64,000 nucleotides of DNA from Bradysia coprophila (taxonomy: Eukaryota; Arthropoda; Insecta; Diptera; Sciaridae). Of this stretch, positions 62,670-64,000 are shown in pieces; positions within the stretch are counted from its first letter, which is position 1; each line of letters opens with the position of its first letter. The stretch spans positions 3,531,620 through 3,595,619 of the forward strand of contig NW_023503375.1 in NCBI RefSeq assembly GCF_014529535.1. Reading direction: 5' to 3'. Position numbers and translations under genes: made by a program. A model generated the notes under the pieces. The model searched no databases and was not told where the DNA came from. It saw nothing but the letters and a program-made list of their open reading frames with translations.

Positions 62670-62841
62670 CTGAAAACAAACGAGACATTGAAAACGTGTT
62701 TTGGTCCTAGTTTTCATTGACAGATGCAGCAATCGCAATTTTCGATAGAGAAATTTCTAACTTTATTTGACAGTTGCGACAATTTCGTCATGAAAACAAG
62801 GACCAAAACACGTTTTGAATGTCTCGTTTGTTTTCAGCATA
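62670..62841. mobile_element. MITE with TGCTGAAAACAAACGAGACATT ends and TAA flanks
   Basis: TGCTGAAAACAAACGAGACA with AAAACGTGTTTTGGTCCT is answered by AGGACCAAAACACGTTTT and GTCTCGTTTGTTTTCAGCA. TAA lies directly outside both ends, matching the 3-bp duplication of PIF/Harbinger elements. There is no coding frame. Confidence 0.75.
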
Positions 62842-63526
62842 ATTGAGCTTAATATGACTTTTACTGAGAACAGTCCATTGCGCACACACTTCGTACGGGT
62901 CTCTCTTTATGGTTTTAGGTTTTTCTTTGCAGAGCGGGCACAATCACTTAAAAATGTTAGAGTAAAATCAAAAATTTTCTCAGAATTAACGTAGTTATGG
63001 CATGACAAAATATAACCTGCGCGTGACGTGACATAACATAATTCTCTTCTTTGTAATACGTATTATCGCGCGTCTGTTTTTGAAATGACTTCAGAAGTGA
63101 ACGTAAATGTTTTGCGTAATATTTTTTTAGGAGTGTTTCGCTGTCGAAAACGAAATTTTACAATATTGAAATGGATCTGTCAAGACACACATATAATTTG
63201 CGAGACTAGAGAAACGTGAACAATTTACATTCAATAAAATTTGTTTTAACATTTTACGGAGAATGATTTTTTCGCTTGTGATTTAATTAACGCCAAGCAG
63301 TAAACATTAGTTTCTGTCATCGCAAAAAACATTTCGATTTTGTTTCCCAATTAAACACGAATTTAACATCCACAGATGTTTGTTGTAATTTTTTTTTTCA
63401 CTCGTTGAAACGTGAATAAAGATCCTCTTTGCGTCCTGGGTTCGAATCTCGCTCGTGAACAACGTTCATAATCCAGAATTTTTTTTTCATTTTTTTAATT
63501 GATTGATTGTTGCTAAAGTGAAAAAA

Positions 63527-64000
63527 ATGGAATCAAAAGGCAGTATCGATAGCAAAATAGGTGGTGACGCAATAAGGGAAGGATCAGCAAGTGCTGGAAA
63601 TCTCAGCTCAAATGTGACCAATATGAATCCACTCTTGAAGGATTCGAAGCGAGTCATCAAGAAAATGATTGTGATGGATACGAGTAAACTCAAGGGATTG
63701 GGCATCGAATCTACGATCAAGAATGCCATGTCCAAATTGGGGAAAGGTAGGCAGTCCATCGTTAAAGGGAAACCAGACGTAAACAACGACTTTCATTCCG
63801 ATTTTTCAGAAAGAAATATTAAAATAGAGAAGCCAACGTCTAATACTGTGGACAACCAATCTATCAACGTGTCACCAAAGGTTCCACAAACTATTATCAA
63901 AACTGAATTTGAGCCAAACAATGTGACCGTTAAGCCAGCGGCAACAGTCATAAAGCATATATACCGACCAGGTGTGCCTTTCTCTGCAACATCAGACTCG
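63527..64000 (+). CDS. Start of an unrecognised gene, cut by the window end
   Basis: The ATG at 63527 follows an A-rich, well-placed leader (GTGAAAAAA). The frame stays open to the window end (158 codons if unspliced). It reads MESKGSIDSKIGGDAIREGS, then LLKDSKRVIKKMIVMDTSKL, KGLGIESTIKNAMSKLGK..., and later IIKTEFEPNNVTVKPAATVI. It is hydrophilic, Ser/Lys-rich and without signal peptide or membrane segment. IKTEFEP and IKIEKP look like sumoylation-type sites, so a nuclear protein is plausible (inference). A 63-bp stretch at 63747-63809 has GTAGG...TTTTTCAG ends and no stop, so it may or may not be an intron; both readings stay in frame. I recognise no family. Confidence 0.6.
   Translation, partial: MESKGSIDSKIGGDAIREGSASAGNLSSNVTNMNPLLKDSKRVIKKMIVMDTSKLKGLGIESTIKNAMSKLGKGRQSIVKGKPDVNNDFHSDFSERNIKIEKPTSNTVDNQSINVSPKVPQTIIKTEFEPNNVTVKPAATVIKHIYRPGVPFSATSDS

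Larger units (their letters stand above)
60885..63526. other. Interval between Sap130 and the next gene
   Basis: It holds the divergent promoters of both genes and a dense set of foldbacks: 61410-61562, 61672-61860, 61928-62360, 62547-62627 and 62670-62841. There is no coding exon. A tRNA-like B-box (GGGTTCGAATCTC at 63438-63450) sits in the leader region of the next gene. Confidence 0.55.

Noticed and set aside
62888-62910. Further copy of the CGTACGAAGT-type inner end
   Set aside because: Only about 12 bp match (ACTTCGTACGGG); it could be a remnant but is too short to annotate.

Overview
The window is AT-rich eukaryotic nuclear DNA. The genes have short spliceosomal introns (mostly 50-80 bp, GT...AG), TATA/initiator promoters and AATAAA signals, and repeats fill the space between them. 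Gene content and intron size fit a dipteran insect. A lower fly such as a fungus gnat or midge is my guess from general character, not something the sequence proves. There is no bacterial or viral operon logic here.

Layout. 1-8586 holds no gene I recognise, only repeats, and is probably upstream or intronic to srGAP. 8587-19687 (+) is a SLIT-ROBO Rho GTPase-activating protein (F-BAR, RhoGAP, SH3, long disordered tail), with only its first exon missing. 19688-27133 is AT-rich and gene-poor. 27134-28881 (-) is an UNC-93-like membrane protein in six exons. 28882-33940 is intergenic with repeats. 34989-35987 (+) is glyceraldehyde-3-phosphate dehydrogenase, with a 5'-UTR intron. 37773-38806 (-) is an mTERF-family mitochondrial protein. 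41300-43604 (+) is a nine-exon GH13 maltase/alpha-glucosidase, convergent with 43866-44757 (-), signal peptidase complex subunit 2. 48783-49514 (+) is a secreted PEBP-family protein. 52960-53496 (+) is a single-exon secreted C-type-lectin-like protein directly downstream of two satellite arrays. 53827-54276 (-) is a doubtful HMG-box-like fragment. 55040-55550 (-) is the 3' end of a LINE. 56877-60884 (-) is the Sin3-associated protein Sap130 in twelve exons. 63527 to the window end (+) is the start of an unrecognised gene.

The genes are unrelated housekeeping, digestive, secreted and neuronal genes and do not form a pathway. I rebuilt the exon-intron structures by hand. In every multi-exon gene the splice phases close and the reading frame is intact.

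The most unusual content is repetitive: several families of foldback (MITE-like) elements, some with exact target-site duplications and one inserted inside another; tRNA-like SINEs; LINE tails; a 1.6-kb nested inverted-repeat block next to the PEBP gene; an exact 50-bp satellite followed by a 43-bp satellite just upstream of the lectin-like gene; and an old dispersed repeat (AATCTATTACTTC core) found about ten times. I found no convincing new multi-gene system.
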